Notes: generated by a model not told the origin, from the letters alone. Shown: positions 46,163-55,909, counted from the stretch's first letter. The stretch: DNA of 64,000 bases from Mycolicibacterium parafortuitum (GCF_010725485.1 NZ_AP022598.1:4092001-4156000), one strand, 5' to 3'. Numbers and translations are program-made.

Positions 46163-48304
46163 TCAGGGCGACGGCGTCACCGCGGCACGCATCGCCTCGC
46201 ACAGCGCTGCGGCGCGGGGGTTCTCGAAGACGTCTTCGAGCAGTATCTGATTGCCATCCGGACCGCCAAGGGGCACACGCCAATTCGGATACTCATCAGT
46301 GGTCCCCGGCTGATTCTGGGTCCGCACCTCACCGACCGCGTCAGCCAGCGACAGTGACAGCAGCCGCGACGGCGTCAGCCCCAGATAGCGGTGCAGCGCC
46401 AGCACCACGTGATCGACGTCGTCGTCCCCGTCGGCCAGCAGCCCCACCCGCCGCAGTTCCGCCATCCACGCCTGCTGATGCTCGCGGTCGCCCGCCAACT
46501 CCTCCTCCGCCGGCCGCGTCAACAGCCCGAGTTCGTCGCGCAGCCGGACATGCTCACCCGCCAGATAGCCGGCCGTCGGCGGCAGATCGTGCGTCGTCAC
46601 CGCCGACAGGCACGCCTCCCGCCACCGATCCGCCGGCAGCGGATCCCGCCCGTTCTGCGTCTCGAACCACAGGATCGACGTACCGAGCAGCCCGCGGTCG
46701 CGCAGGTGATCCCGCACCCACGGCTCCACCGTGCCCAGATCCTCGCCCACCACCACCGCGCCGGCCCGGTACGCCTCCAGCGCGACGATCCCGATCATCG
46801 CTTCGTGGTCGTATCGCACGTAGGTGCCCTCCAGCGGCAACGCGCCCTTCGGGATCCACCACAGCCGGAACAACCCGATGATGTGGTCGATCCGCACCCC
46901 GCCGGCGTGCCGCAGCACCGCGGCCAACAACGCCCGGAACGGCTCATATGCCGCCTCCGCCAACCGATCCGGCCGCCACGGGGGCTGCGACCAATCCTGC
47001 CCGAGCTGATTGAACTCATCCGGCGGCGCACCTGCGGTCACCCCGAGCGCCAGGACGTCCTGCAACGCCCACGCATCGGCGCCGTCCGGGTCCACCCCGA
47101 CCGCGAGGTCGTGCATGATCCCGAGCTCCATCCCGGCCCGCACCGCAGCGTCCTGCGCCGCCGACAGCTGCTCGTCGAGCAGCCACTGCAGCCACCGGTG
47201 GAAGTCGACCTCGCGGGGATGCTTGGCGACGAAGGCCGCCACCGCCTCGCCACGCGGGTGCTGGAACTTCGCCGGCCACTGATGCCAGTCCGAACCATGC
47301 CGCTCGGCCAGCGCACACCACGTCGCGAAGTCGTCCAGGCTGCTGCCCTGACGCTCCAGGAACGCCTGATAGGCGATCTCGCGGCCCGCAGAGCGGGGCA
47401 CCTGATACAGCGCCTCCAGCGCCGCCCGTTTGGCCTTCCACGCGCGGTCCCGGTCGATGCGGCCGGCCCGGTCCGCCCGAGCCTGCACCTGCTCCTGCGC
47501 CCTGCGGATCCGGCCGCGATGCCGCACGTCGGTGAACTCGGGCACCGCCTCGACCCGCAGGTACAGCGGATTGACGAACCGGCGCGACGTCGGCAGGTAC
47601 GGCGAGGGCTCCATCGGTGCCACCGGTGACGCCGCATGCATCGGGTTCACCAGGACGAACCCGGCGTCGTGACGGGCCGCCGACCACACCGCGAGATCGG
47701 CAAGGTCGATCAGATCCCCTGTGCCCCAGGACCGCCGGGACCGCACACTGTACAGCTGAGTGGCCAGCCCCCAGGTGCGTGCGGCCGGCGAGTGCGGCAG
47801 CGACGCGGGGGAGACGATCACCGTCGTGCTGACCTCCGACGAACCGGTCTGCAGATACAGCCGGTGATAGCCGATCGGCAGATCCGCGGGCAGCTCGAAC
47901 GACGCCTCGCCAACCACGCGGTCACCGAGATCGTAAGGCGGCCGGTTGTTTTCGACCTGGCGTAATCCGGTCCGGACGCTGCCGTCCTCAAGGTGCAGCC
48001 AGACCGGTGCGGGGTCACCGTGGGTGACGTGCACCCAGAACGTCGTCGCCGCACCCGCGCGGCCGACGACCGTCGGGGGCAGTGGCCGGCTCCAATGGGC
48101 GCGTTCGAGATCGGCGAGTGCGTCGGCCCGGTCGCCTTCGGTGGTCGCGGCGACCCCGAGGGCGTCGAGCACCCCGATCAACGTCGACGACGGCACCGGC
48201 ACGTGCCTTCCCGTCCAGTCCACGTAGTCGGTCGCCACACCGTGCCGCTGTGCGAGCTCGATCAGCGATGCGGGCAGCCCGGAGTCCTCGGGGTACGCAA
48301 CCAT
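46163..48304 (-). CDS. malQ: 4-alpha-glucanotransferase (amylomaltase) MalQ
   Basis: A 713-residue GH77 enzyme. ATG 48304 is chosen because upstream frame sequence lies antisense in a divergent promoter, and the start matches other mycobacterial MalQs (MVAYPEDSGLPASLIELAQRHGVATDYVDW). The N-terminal beta domain comes first, then the catalytic barrel: YSVRSRRSWGTGDLIDLADL, GVRIDHIIGLFRLWWIPKG (nucleophile Asp), VVVGEDLGTVEPWV (acid/base Glu) and AVTTHDLPPTAGYL (third Asp). It rearranges alpha-1,4-glucans for maltodextrin or glycogen metabolism in the cytosol. It is convergent with the frameshifted HNH gene and 66 bases divergent from the MFS gene. Confidence 0.93.
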   Translation of the reverse strand: MVAYPEDSGLPASLIELAQRHGVATDYVDWTGRHVPVPSSTLIGVLDALGVAATTEGDRADALADLERAHWSRPLPPTVVGRAGAATTFWVHVTHGDPAPVWLHLEDGSVRTGLRQVENNRPPYDLGDRVVGEASFELPADLPIGYHRLYLQTGSSEVSTTVIVSPASLPHSPAARTWGLATQLYSVRSRRSWGTGDLIDLADLAVWSAARHDAGFVLVNPMHAASPVAPMEPSPYLPTSRRFVNPLYLRVEAVPEFTDVRHRGRIRRAQEQVQARADRAGRIDRDRAWKAKRAALEALYQVPRSAGREIAYQAFLERQGSSLDDFATWCALAERHGSDWHQWPAKFQHPRGEAVAAFVAKHPREVDFHRWLQWLLDEQLSAAQDAAVRAGMELGIMHDLAVGVDPDGADAWALQDVLALGVTAGAPPDEFNQLGQDWSQPPWRPDRLAEAAYEPFRALLAAVLRHAGGVRIDHIIGLFRLWWIPKGALPLEGTYVRYDHEAMIGIVALEAYRAGAVVVGEDLGTVEPWVRDHLRDRGLLGTSILWFETQNGRDPLPADRWREACLSAVTTHDLPPTAGYLAGEHVRLRDELGLLTRPAEEELAGDREHQQAWMAELRRVGLLADGDDDVDHVVLALHRYLGLTPSRLLSLSLADAVGEVRTQNQPGTTDEYPNWRVPLGGPDGNQILLEDVFENPRAAALCEAMRAAVTPSP

Positions 48305-48370
48305 GGGGGCAATCTTGCCCGGTCGACGCGCATCGCGTGCGGGGGCACCGCTTCGGTAGGGTCGTTCATC

Positions 48371-49561
48371 ATGGCGTCCGAACCGCTCGTCGGCGGCGAC
48401 GCGCGACTCAGGCGGGCCCGGATCGCAGCTGCCACGCTGTTTCTCACCAACGGTGCCCTGTTCGCGAACCTGTTGCCGCGCTTCCCCGAGATCAAGACCG
48501 AACTGGCGATGTCCAACGCGGTCTACGGCGCCGCCGTGGCGTCGTTCTCCGCGGGTGCGCTGATCGCCGGCCCGACCGCGGCCATGTTGATCCGCCGCTT
48601 TCAGTCCGCGCGCGTCGTCGTCGCCACCACCATCGCGCTGGGATCGTTCATCCTGCTCGCCGGCGTGGCCCCGACGCCACTGGTATTCGCCGGCGCGCTG
48701 CTGCTCGCCGGTGCGAGTGATTCCATCGCCGACGTCGCACAGAACGTCAACGGGCTTCGCCTGCAACGCGTTTACGGCCGCTCGATCATCAACTCGCTGC
48801 ACGCCATCTGGGCCGTCGGCGCCGTCATCGGCGGTCTGATGGGTGCCGGCGCCATCGCGGCGCACATCCCGCGGCCGCTGCACCTCGGAATCGCCGCGGC
48901 GCTGTTCTGCGGCATCGTGTGCGTGGCCTACCGATTTCTGCTGCGCGGCCCCGACCACGACGACCACCCGTCCGCCCGGCCCGGCGCCGGCGTCAAGGCG
49001 GGCCCGAGGACGTATCTGGCGCTGCTCGCGCTGGTCGGCCTCGCGGTGGCCGGGGCGACGGTGGAGGATGCCGGAAGTTCCTGGGCCACCTTGTATATGC
49101 GCGACAACCTCGGCGCACCCGGTGCCGTCGCGGTGTTCGGTTACGTCTCGCTGGTCGGCTTCCTATGCCTCGGCAGGCTCCTCGGTGACCGGCTGGTGGA
49201 CCGCTTCGGCGACCGCGCCGTGGCCCGCGCCGGCGGGTTGATCACCGCCGCCGGGATGGGCCTGGCGCTCGCGTTCCCGACCGTGCCCGGCAGCATCATC
49301 GGTTTCGCCGCAGCCGGTTTCGGGGTGGCCACCGTGATCCCGGCCGCGATGCGCACCGCCGACGAGCTGCCCGGCCTGCGTCCCGGCACCGGTCTGACCA
49401 TGCTGACCTGGCTGATGCGCTTCGGATTCCTCGGCGCCCCGCTGATCGTCGGCGTGGTCTCCGACGCCTACGGGCTGCGGATCGGGCTGCTCAGCGTGCC
49501 GGCCGCGGGCGTGGCGATCATCCTGCTCGCCGGAGCGCTGCGCTCCCGCCGCGGGACCTAG
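48371..49561 (+). CDS. MFS transporter (FucP/YbjJ-like)
   Basis: A 396-residue transporter with 12 predicted helices, ATG 48371. Sequence pieces such as TLFLTNGALFANLLPRFPEI, NSLHAIWAVGAVIGGLMGAG and MTWLMRFGFLGAPLIVGVVS match the fucose-permease-like branch of MFS transporters with a conserved Asn near the first helix. Substrate unknown. Its 3' end overlaps the stop of the convergent MetE-like gene within a CTAG sequence (49558-49561). It is divergent from malQ across 66 bases, so a sugar-related role is possible but not shown. Confidence 0.78.
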   Translation: MASEPLVGGDARLRRARIAAATLFLTNGALFANLLPRFPEIKTELAMSNAVYGAAVASFSAGALIAGPTAAMLIRRFQSARVVVATTIALGSFILLAGVAPTPLVFAGALLLAGASDSIADVAQNVNGLRLQRVYGRSIINSLHAIWAVGAVIGGLMGAGAIAAHIPRPLHLGIAAALFCGIVCVAYRFLLRGPDHDDHPSARPGAGVKAGPRTYLALLALVGLAVAGATVEDAGSSWATLYMRDNLGAPGAVAVFGYVSLVGFLCLGRLLGDRLVDRFGDRAVARAGGLITAAGMGLALAFPTVPGSIIGFAAAGFGVATVIPAAMRTADELPGLRPGTGLTMLTWLMRFGFLGAPLIVGVVSDAYGLRIGLLSVPAAGVAIILLAGALRSRRGT

Positions 49562-50634
49562 GCCGGATGGCCGGCCGTCCGCGCCTCGAACAGCTCGTCG
49601 ACCGCGTCGACCACCTGATCGAGCTGTTCGGGAGAATGCCGGCCCAGCCCGCACTCGGTGGACAGTCCGAACCCGTCGAGGAACTTCGCCGCCAGCGCCG
49701 CCCGGTACTTCGCCCCGGCCGCGCCGTCCTCTGCGTGCACCAGCCCGAGATAGAACTCGGTGCCCGGCTCGATCGCCAGGTTGGCCAGCGGCTGCCAGTG
49801 CGCCAGCTTGTTCCACGTCGTCACGGTCGCGGCCTGGATCGCATCGATGCGCCGCGGCACGTGCCGCGACAGCCCGTTGGACACCGCGACGATCGTCGAC
49901 GCGTCCCGCGGATAGACGTGCCGGCCACCGCGCGCGGCGGCCAGTTCGTCGGGCGGGTCACCCATGAACGGTGACGCGCCGAACTTGGAATCGCCGTAGC
50001 AGAGGTGAAACGCCAGTTCGACGTCGTCGTGCACCCAGGACGCGGCCCGGGCCGTGGCCGCGTAGATGTCCTCGACGTCGCGGTACGGGTTCGGGAACCA
50101 GCCCTCCACGGTGGCGTCCTCGACGGGCAGATCCCACTGGATCACCAGATCCTCATGCGGGATCGCGGCCTGGATCGCCTCAATACTGTCGCGCAGCGGC
50201 TTCTCGTAGGCCCGTGCCACCTCGACCTGCGAATCGAACTCGACGAAGAAGTTCACCGCGTTGAACGGGGTCGGGATGGACACCAGGAACTTCGACTCCG
50301 GTGCCAGCTCGCCGCGGGCCCGGGCGGCGCGGAACAGCTGGTAGGACTCCGCCGCGTGATCCTGGTAGGTCAGCCGCGGGAACTCGATGTCGGCGGCACG
50401 GGTGCCCGGCCGCAGCCGGGCCAGCCGGCGCCCCTGTACCTCGGTGACCTCAAGTGTCGGGTTGTCCAGGAACGCGGCGGTCTGGGTCAGCACCCAGTTC
50501 GCGCGGTCGCCCGGCTCGCCGTCGGGCACCCGCGTCACCGCGGGCTGCAACCGGGCGCCGACGAGATGCAGCGCCTCCTCGACGCTCGGGGCGTTGATGC
50601 TGCCGGTGAGATAGAAGCTCTTGCGGTACCCCAT
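49558..50634 (-). CDS. MetE C-terminal-like (cobalamin-independent methionine synthase fold) protein
   Basis: About 358 residues from ATG 50634 (GTG 50637 also fits). It resembles the catalytic barrel of MetE and related UROD/MetE-like enzymes rather than a full-length two-domain MetE of over 750 residues: ESKFLVSIPTPFNAVNFFVEF, VIQWDLPVEDATVEGWFPNP, ELAFHLCYGDSKFGASPFMG and AKFLDGFGLSTECGLGR. The last motif has Glu-Cys-Gly as the zinc-ligand Cys region and CYGD replaces the first His-containing part. One base of the start overlaps the stop of the flavoprotein upstream (TGATG). Likely a methyltransferase or a thiol-methyl-transfer enzyme; the substrate is unknown. Confidence 0.75.
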   Translation of the reverse strand: MGYRKSFYLTGSINAPSVEEALHLVGARLQPAVTRVPDGEPGDRANWVLTQTAAFLDNPTLEVTEVQGRRLARLRPGTRAADIEFPRLTYQDHAAESYQLFRAARARGELAPESKFLVSIPTPFNAVNFFVEFDSQVEVARAYEKPLRDSIEAIQAAIPHEDLVIQWDLPVEDATVEGWFPNPYRDVEDIYAATARAASWVHDDVELAFHLCYGDSKFGASPFMGDPPDELAAARGGRHVYPRDASTIVAVSNGLSRHVPRRIDAIQAATVTTWNKLAHWQPLANLAIEPGTEFYLGLVHAEDGAAGAKYRAALAAKFLDGFGLSTECGLGRHSPEQLDQVVDAVDELFEARTAGHPA

Positions 50635-51878
50635 CACAGCACCAGCCCGAGCCGGGGCGGACGAATGCCGCGCAGGGTGTGATTACCGAGGTGGACGTAC
50701 TTCCACCGGGCCGGGTCGTGCAGCGAGTGCACCCGCACGTTGCGCCAGTGCCGGTCCAGGTTGACCTCGCCGTCGGTGCCGGAGGTGCCGGTGAGCTCGA
50801 AAATGGCACCCGCGATCTCGACCGCGTCCTGCTGCGCGAGCGCCTTGGCCGCGGCGACGGTCAGCGACGCCTGGGCGGCGTAGGCCTCGTCGACCAGCGC
50901 GGTGCCGCGTGCCAGCAGCGCCTCCAGCGCGTAGAGCCGCGCCGTCAGCTCTCCGAAGCGGCGCACCACGTGCGGTTCCTCGTCGGCGTGCTCGATGCCC
51001 GCGTCGAGGGCCTCCTTCCAGGGCCGCGACCGGGTCCGGACGAACTCGGCGCCGTCCTCCAGCGCGGCCCGTGCGATGCCGATGTCGATCGCGGCGTGCA
51101 GGGCCTGGTCGAACGCGCCGAGCACCGAGGGCGGCGCATCGGCGGGATCGGGCGGCGGACCCTCGTCGATCACCAGCTCCGGATCGACGGCGACGTCCTC
51201 CAGTCGCACCTGGCCGCTGGCGGTGCCGCGCTGCCCGAACGCCGACCACTGCTCCAGGTCCAGCGTCACGCCGGGCTGGTCGGGCCGGATGAACACCGTC
51301 GCGGTGTCACCGTCGGCGCGGCCGTCGATCCGGGCCGCCACCGCGATCCACGTCGCGCCGAGCGTGCCGGTGGCGTAGTACTTGGTGCCGTTGAGCACCC
51401 AGTGCCCGTCCTGTTCGCGCACGATGGTGCGACGGTCCAGGGCGTGTTGGGTGCCGCGCTCGGCGGTCGCGTTGCCAAGCTGGGCGCCGGCCAGCAGATC
51501 AGCGTAGATCCGCGGTGCCGGGTCGAGCTGTCCGAGGCCCGAAATCGCCTGTGCGATCACGTAATGCGACAGCAGCAGCTGGCCCACCGCGCCGTCGGCG
51601 CGCGACAGCCGGCGCAGCACCTCGACGACGGTGGACGCCGGCAGCGCGGGCCCGCCGTGTTCGGCCGGTACCGAGATGCCGAGCAGGCCGGATTCGGCGA
51701 CCAGTCGCAGCTGCGGCAGCAGCACGGTTCCGGCACGTTCACGTTCGGCGCTGCCGGAGGCGATCGCCGCGGCCACCCGGTCGGCGGCGGCCAGCGCCTC
51801 GTCGGAGGTGCGCAGCAGTGGGGGAGGCGTATTGAGACCGGGATCGGCGCCGTTGCGGTCGGTGATGTCGAGTGCCAT
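50634..51878 (-). CDS. SfnB/DszC-like acyl-CoA dehydrogenase-fold flavoprotein
   Basis: A 414-residue flavoprotein from ATG 51878. Typical pieces are LRLVAESGLLGISVPAEHGG, GHWVLNGTKYYATGTLGATW and EDGAEFVRTRSRPWKEALDAG, the last including the RPW segment of the DszC/SfnB sulphur-acquisition branch. The C-terminal bundle ends GEVNLDRHWRNVRVHSLHDP, a DszC-like motif for the flavin. Such enzymes hydroxylate or desulphurise small organosulphur compounds with reduced FMN from a separate reductase. It forms a likely operon with the MetE-like gene (TGATG overlap). The sulphur role is by family inference. Confidence 0.8.
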   Translation of the reverse strand: MALDITDRNGADPGLNTPPPLLRTSDEALAAADRVAAAIASGSAERERAGTVLLPQLRLVAESGLLGISVPAEHGGPALPASTVVEVLRRLSRADGAVGQLLLSHYVIAQAISGLGQLDPAPRIYADLLAGAQLGNATAERGTQHALDRRTIVREQDGHWVLNGTKYYATGTLGATWIAVAARIDGRADGDTATVFIRPDQPGVTLDLEQWSAFGQRGTASGQVRLEDVAVDPELVIDEGPPPDPADAPPSVLGAFDQALHAAIDIGIARAALEDGAEFVRTRSRPWKEALDAGIEHADEEPHVVRRFGELTARLYALEALLARGTALVDEAYAAQASLTVAAAKALAQQDAVEIAGAIFELTGTSGTDGEVNLDRHWRNVRVHSLHDPARWKYVHLGNHTLRGIRPPRLGLVL

Positions 51879-51988
51879 GAGCGCAACGTACGGACGCGTT
51901 CGGGCCCTGCAGATATTTGTGAGCAGCGAGAATGAATCTGCGCAGGCCGCTGGTACACTGGCGTACCGATCGACCGAAGGAGCTCGGC

Positions 51989-53551
51989 ATGACCGCGGAG
52001 GCGACCCCTCGACCTTCAGCAGGCGACCGGCCCGTGGTGGACACGACGAGTGGACCCGTCCGCGGCGTCGATGACGGAATCGTCAAGTCCTGGAAGGCGA
52101 TTCCTTACGCGGCTGCCCCCGTCGGGGAGCTGCGCTGGAGGGCCCCCGAACCGCCCCAGGCGTGGAAGGAACCGTTCGACGCCGGCCGGGTCGGACCCGT
52201 GTGCCCGCAACCGACCGACCCGAAGATCCCTCTCGACCTCGGCGCCCCGCAGGGCGAGGACTTCCTGTCCCTCAACGTCTGGGCGCCGTCGGGCACCGAA
52301 CCCGGCGACGGCAAACCCGTGATGGTGTGGGTGCACGGCGGTGCCTACGTCCTGGGTTCGGCGAGCCAGCCGCTGTATCACGGCCGGGCGCTGGCCACCT
52401 TCGGCGACGTCGTGGTCGTCACGGTGAACTACCGCCTCGGCGCCTTCGGATTCCTCGAGGTCGGCGCCTTCGACGACTCCGGACGCTTCGCGTCCAACCG
52501 AGGCCTGCGCGACGTGCTGGCCGCACTGGCCTGGGTGCGCGACAACATCGCGGCGTTCGGCGGCGATCCCGGCCGGGTCACCCTGTTCGGCGAGTCGGCC
52601 GGCGGCGGCATCGTGACCTCGCTGCTGGCCAGCCCCGACGCGGCCGGGTTGTTCCACGCCGCGATCGCGCAGAGCGCCCCGGCGACGTCCATCTATGACG
52701 TCGGACGGGGCCGCAGGGTCGCCCAGCTATTTCTCGACGTCCTCGGCGTCAGCCGCGACGAGCTCAGCCGGCTGGCCGACGCACCGACCACCAGCCTGGT
52801 GGAGGCGACGCGAACGGTGTTCAACGAGGTGCCGGTGCGCACACCGGGCACCCTGGCCTTCGCGCCGACCGTCGACGGCGACCTCGTGCCGGACTACCCG
52901 GTCAACCTGGCCCGCAACGGCAAGACGCATCCGGTACCGCTGATCATCGGCACCAACAAGAACGAGGCGGCGCTGTTCCGCTACATGAAATCGCCGCTGA
53001 TGCCGATCGCGCCCGAGTCGATCAGGGCGATGTTCGCCGAGATCACGGCCGAGCAGCCCGGCCTGCAGTTGCCCAGCGAGGACCACCTGCGGGGCACCTA
53101 CCGCGGGCGCGGCAAGAGCGCGGGCCTCGGGCTGACCAGCGATCTCGGCTTCCGCATGCCCTCGATCTGGTTCGCCGACGGCCACCGTGCACTGGCGCCG
53201 GTCTACCTGTACCGGTTCGACTTCGCGACGCCGCTGCTGCGCCTGGTGCGCCTGCACGGCGCGCACGCCACCGAACTGCCGTTCGTCTGGGGCAACCTGG
53301 GCTCCGGGCGCAAGGACCCGACGTTCGCGCTCGGCGGCCGCACGGTGGGAACCGCTGTGTCCCAGCGGATGCGCAGCCGCTGGACGAACTTCGCGGCCCA
53401 CGGCGAGCCGTCGGCGCCCGGCGGCCCCGCCTGGCGGCCCTACGCGGGCGACCGCGCCACCCTGGTCATCGACAAACACGATTCCGTGGTCGCCGACCTC
53501 GACGCACCCGTGCGACGCGCGTGGGGCGACGACGTCCTGAGCTTCCTGTAA
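51989..53551 (+). CDS. Type-B carboxylesterase
   Basis: A 520-residue alpha/beta hydrolase. ATG 51989 has AAGGAG seven bases upstream. No signal peptide is visible, so it is probably cytosolic. Diagnostic motifs are the oxyanion region VMVWVHGGAYVLGS and the nucleophile elbow TLFGESAGGG with Ser203, plus the conserved second-half acid and histidine (around ATELPFVWG, with the His in the same block). It hydrolyses carboxylic esters; many related mycobacterial enzymes act on xenobiotic or short-chain esters. It is divergent from the SfnB-like flavoprotein over 110 bases and followed by the hydroxylase gene 32 bases later on the same strand. Confidence 0.9.
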   Translation: MTAEATPRPSAGDRPVVDTTSGPVRGVDDGIVKSWKAIPYAAAPVGELRWRAPEPPQAWKEPFDAGRVGPVCPQPTDPKIPLDLGAPQGEDFLSLNVWAPSGTEPGDGKPVMVWVHGGAYVLGSASQPLYHGRALATFGDVVVVTVNYRLGAFGFLEVGAFDDSGRFASNRGLRDVLAALAWVRDNIAAFGGDPGRVTLFGESAGGGIVTSLLASPDAAGLFHAAIAQSAPATSIYDVGRGRRVAQLFLDVLGVSRDELSRLADAPTTSLVEATRTVFNEVPVRTPGTLAFAPTVDGDLVPDYPVNLARNGKTHPVPLIIGTNKNEAALFRYMKSPLMPIAPESIRAMFAEITAEQPGLQLPSEDHLRGTYRGRGKSAGLGLTSDLGFRMPSIWFADGHRALAPVYLYRFDFATPLLRLVRLHGAHATELPFVWGNLGSGRKDPTFALGGRTVGTAVSQRMRSRWTNFAAHGEPSAPGGPAWRPYAGDRATLVIDKHDSVVADLDAPVRRAWGDDVLSFL

Positions 53552-53583
53552 GCGCCCGTACACTCACCTCGGAGGTGCTCACC

Positions 53584-54492
53584 GTGGAGTTCCTGGAATT
53601 CCTTCCGCCGCAGATGCGCGAACCCGTGCTCTTCGCGATCCCGTTCTTCCTGCTGCTGCTGACCATCGAATGGGCCGCGGCGCGCAAGCTCGAACATGCC
53701 ATCCAGGACGACGGCACGCCCGGCGCCGGCGCGTACCACACCCGCGACGCGTGGGCGAGCCTGTCGATGGGCCTGGTCTCCACGGTGACGATGAGCGTCT
53801 GGAAGTTCTTCGCGCTGTTGGGTTATGCCGCGATCTACGCCTACCTCGCGCCGTGGCAGCTGTCGCCGTCGAAGTGGTACACCTGGGTGATCGCGATCGT
53901 CGGGGTGGACCTGCTCTTCTACTGGTACCACCGGATGGCGCACCGCGTCCGACTGGTCTGGGCCACCCACCAGGCGCACCACTCCAGCAGGTACTTCAAC
54001 TTCGCGACCGCGCTGCGGCAGAAGTGGAACAACAGCGGCGAGATCCTGATGTGGATTCCGTTGCCGCTGTTGGGTGTTCCGCCGTGGATGGTGTTCGTCG
54101 CGTTCTCGTTCAGCCTGATCTGCCAGTTCTGGATCCACACCGAACACATCACCAAGCTGTGGCGGCCCATCGAATTCGTGTTCAACACACCGTCACACCA
54201 CCGCGTGCACCACGGCATGGACCAGCTCTACCTGGACAAGAACTACGGCGGGATCCTGATCATCTGGGACCGGCTGTTCGGCACGTTCCAGCCCGAGGTG
54301 TTCCGGCCCCACTACGGGCTGACCAAACCGGTCGACACCTTCAACCCGTGGAAGCTGGAGACCCACGAGTACGTCGCGATCGGCCGCGACGTCCGTGCCG
54401 CCCGGGGACTGCGCGCCAAACTGGGCTACATCTTCGGTCCGCCGGGATGGCAACCCGCCCACGAGAAGACGCCGACGCATGCCACGACGTAA
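53584..54492 (+). CDS. Fatty acid hydroxylase/sterol desaturase superfamily membrane protein
   Basis: A 302-residue membrane protein (PF04116 type). GTG 53584 has GGAGG eight bases upstream, and the longer frame from 53521 lies in the esterase gene. Hydrophobic helices surround the histidine boxes YWYHRMAHRVR (HxxxH), HQAHHSS and HRVHHGMDQLY, the di-iron ligands of sterol desaturases and C-4 methyl oxidases or fatty acid hydroxylases. It should oxidise a lipid C-H bond in the membrane. The next gene begins 14 bases before its stop, so the two are translationally coupled. Confidence 0.88.
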   Translation: MEFLEFLPPQMREPVLFAIPFFLLLLTIEWAAARKLEHAIQDDGTPGAGAYHTRDAWASLSMGLVSTVTMSVWKFFALLGYAAIYAYLAPWQLSPSKWYTWVIAIVGVDLLFYWYHRMAHRVRLVWATHQAHHSSRYFNFATALRQKWNNSGEILMWIPLPLLGVPPWMVFVAFSFSLICQFWIHTEHITKLWRPIEFVFNTPSHHRVHHGMDQLYLDKNYGGILIIWDRLFGTFQPEVFRPHYGLTKPVDTFNPWKLETHEYVAIGRDVRAARGLRAKLGYIFGPPGWQPAHEKTPTHATT

Positions 54493-55909
54493 GGTGCGCT
54501 CGGTGGAGACCGTTTTCGATGCCCCCGTCGACGACACGCTGATCGACCGCTCGCTCGCCGACACCGCCCTCGGGTCGATGTGGCTGGACATCCCGCGACC
54601 GGAGTTCGGCACCCCGACCGGACCGGTGACCTGCGACCTGCTGGTCGTCGGCGGCGGCTACACCGGTCTGTGGAGCGCACTGCACGCCGCGCGGCGCCAT
54701 CCGGACCGCCGCGTCGTGCTCATCGAGGCAGACCGGGTCGGGTGGGCCGCCTCGGGACGCAACGGCGGATTCGTCGAAGCCAGCCTGACGCACGGCTACG
54801 AGAACGGAAAGTCGCGCTGGCCCAACGAGATCGACACGCTCGAGGCGATGGGCCTGGAGAACCTCGACGGTATGCAGGCCGAGATCGCCGAACTCGGGCT
54901 CGACGTGCAGTGGGAGCGCACCGGCATGCTCGCCGTGGCGACCGAACCGCATCAGGTCGAGTGGCTGCGCGACGCGGCCGCCGACGGGCAGGGCAAGTTC
55001 CTGGACCAGTCCCAGGTCCGCGCCGAGGTGGACTCACCCACCTACCGCGCCGGCCTGTTCAGCCCCGACACCTGCGCGATCGTGAACCCGGCGCGGCTCG
55101 CGCTCGAGCTTGCGCGGGCCTGCCGCGAGGCCGGGGTGGAGATCTACGAGCACACGACCGCGACCCGCATCGAATCCGGCGGCGCCGCGCTGCGGGTGCA
55201 CACCGACGGGCGGCCCATCACCTGCCGCCAGGTCGTGCTGGCCACCAACGTTTTTCCGAGCCTGCTGCGGCGCAACCGGCTCTACACCGTCCCGGTCTAT
55301 GACTACGTGCTGGCCACCGAACCGCTGTCCGACGAGCAACTGGGCCGCATCGGCTGGCGTGGGCGCCAAGGCGTCGGCGACTCCGCCAACCAGTTCCACT
55401 ACTACCGCCTGTCGGCCGACAACCGGATCGTCTGGGGCGGCTACGACGCGGTCTATCACTTCGGCAGGCGCGTCGACGCCGCGTATGAGAACCGCACCGA
55501 GACCTACCGCAGGCTCGCCGCGCATTTCTTCCTGACCTTCCCGCAACTCGACGACGTCCGGTTCACCCACCGGTGGGCCGGTGCGATCGACACCAACACC
55601 CGGTTCTGTGCGCACTGGGGGCTGGCCCGCGAGGGCCGGGTCGCCTACGTCAACGGCTTCACCGGGCTCGGTGTCGGCGCGGCGCGGTTCGCCGCGGACG
55701 TGTGCCTGGACCTGCTGGGCGGCACGCCGACGCCGCGCACGCAGCTGGAGATGGTGCGCCGCAAGCCTTTACCGTTCCCGCCCGAGCCGCTGGCCAGCGT
55801 CGGCATCCAGGCCACCCGGTGGTCGCTGGACCGGGCCGACCATTCGGCGGGGCATCGCAACCTGCTGCTGCGCGCCCTCGACGCGGCCGGTCTGGGATTC
55901 GACTCCTGA
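54479..55909 (+). CDS. FAD-dependent amino acid oxidase-type oxidoreductase (DAO)
   Basis: A 476-residue flavoprotein. The Rossmann dinucleotide motif CDLLVVGGGYTGLWSALHAA and the DAO-family RVGWAASGRNGGFVEASLTHG place FAD binding near residues 52-110. The C-terminal half has NGFTGLGVGAARFAADVCLD, another DAO motif for flavin contact. It resembles gamma-glutamylputrescine or glycine/sarcosine-type oxidases. Its start (ATG 54479) overlaps the desaturase-like gene by 14 bases; an operon of membrane hydroxylase and FAD oxidase is suggested. The amine or amino acid substrate is unknown. Confidence 0.85.
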   Translation: MPRRKVRSVETVFDAPVDDTLIDRSLADTALGSMWLDIPRPEFGTPTGPVTCDLLVVGGGYTGLWSALHAARRHPDRRVVLIEADRVGWAASGRNGGFVEASLTHGYENGKSRWPNEIDTLEAMGLENLDGMQAEIAELGLDVQWERTGMLAVATEPHQVEWLRDAAADGQGKFLDQSQVRAEVDSPTYRAGLFSPDTCAIVNPARLALELARACREAGVEIYEHTTATRIESGGAALRVHTDGRPITCRQVVLATNVFPSLLRRNRLYTVPVYDYVLATEPLSDEQLGRIGWRGRQGVGDSANQFHYYRLSADNRIVWGGYDAVYHFGRRVDAAYENRTETYRRLAAHFFLTFPQLDDVRFTHRWAGAIDTNTRFCAHWGLAREGRVAYVNGFTGLGVGAARFAADVCLDLLGGTPTPRTQLEMVRRKPLPFPPEPLASVGIQATRWSLDRADHSAGHRNLLLRALDAAGLGFDS

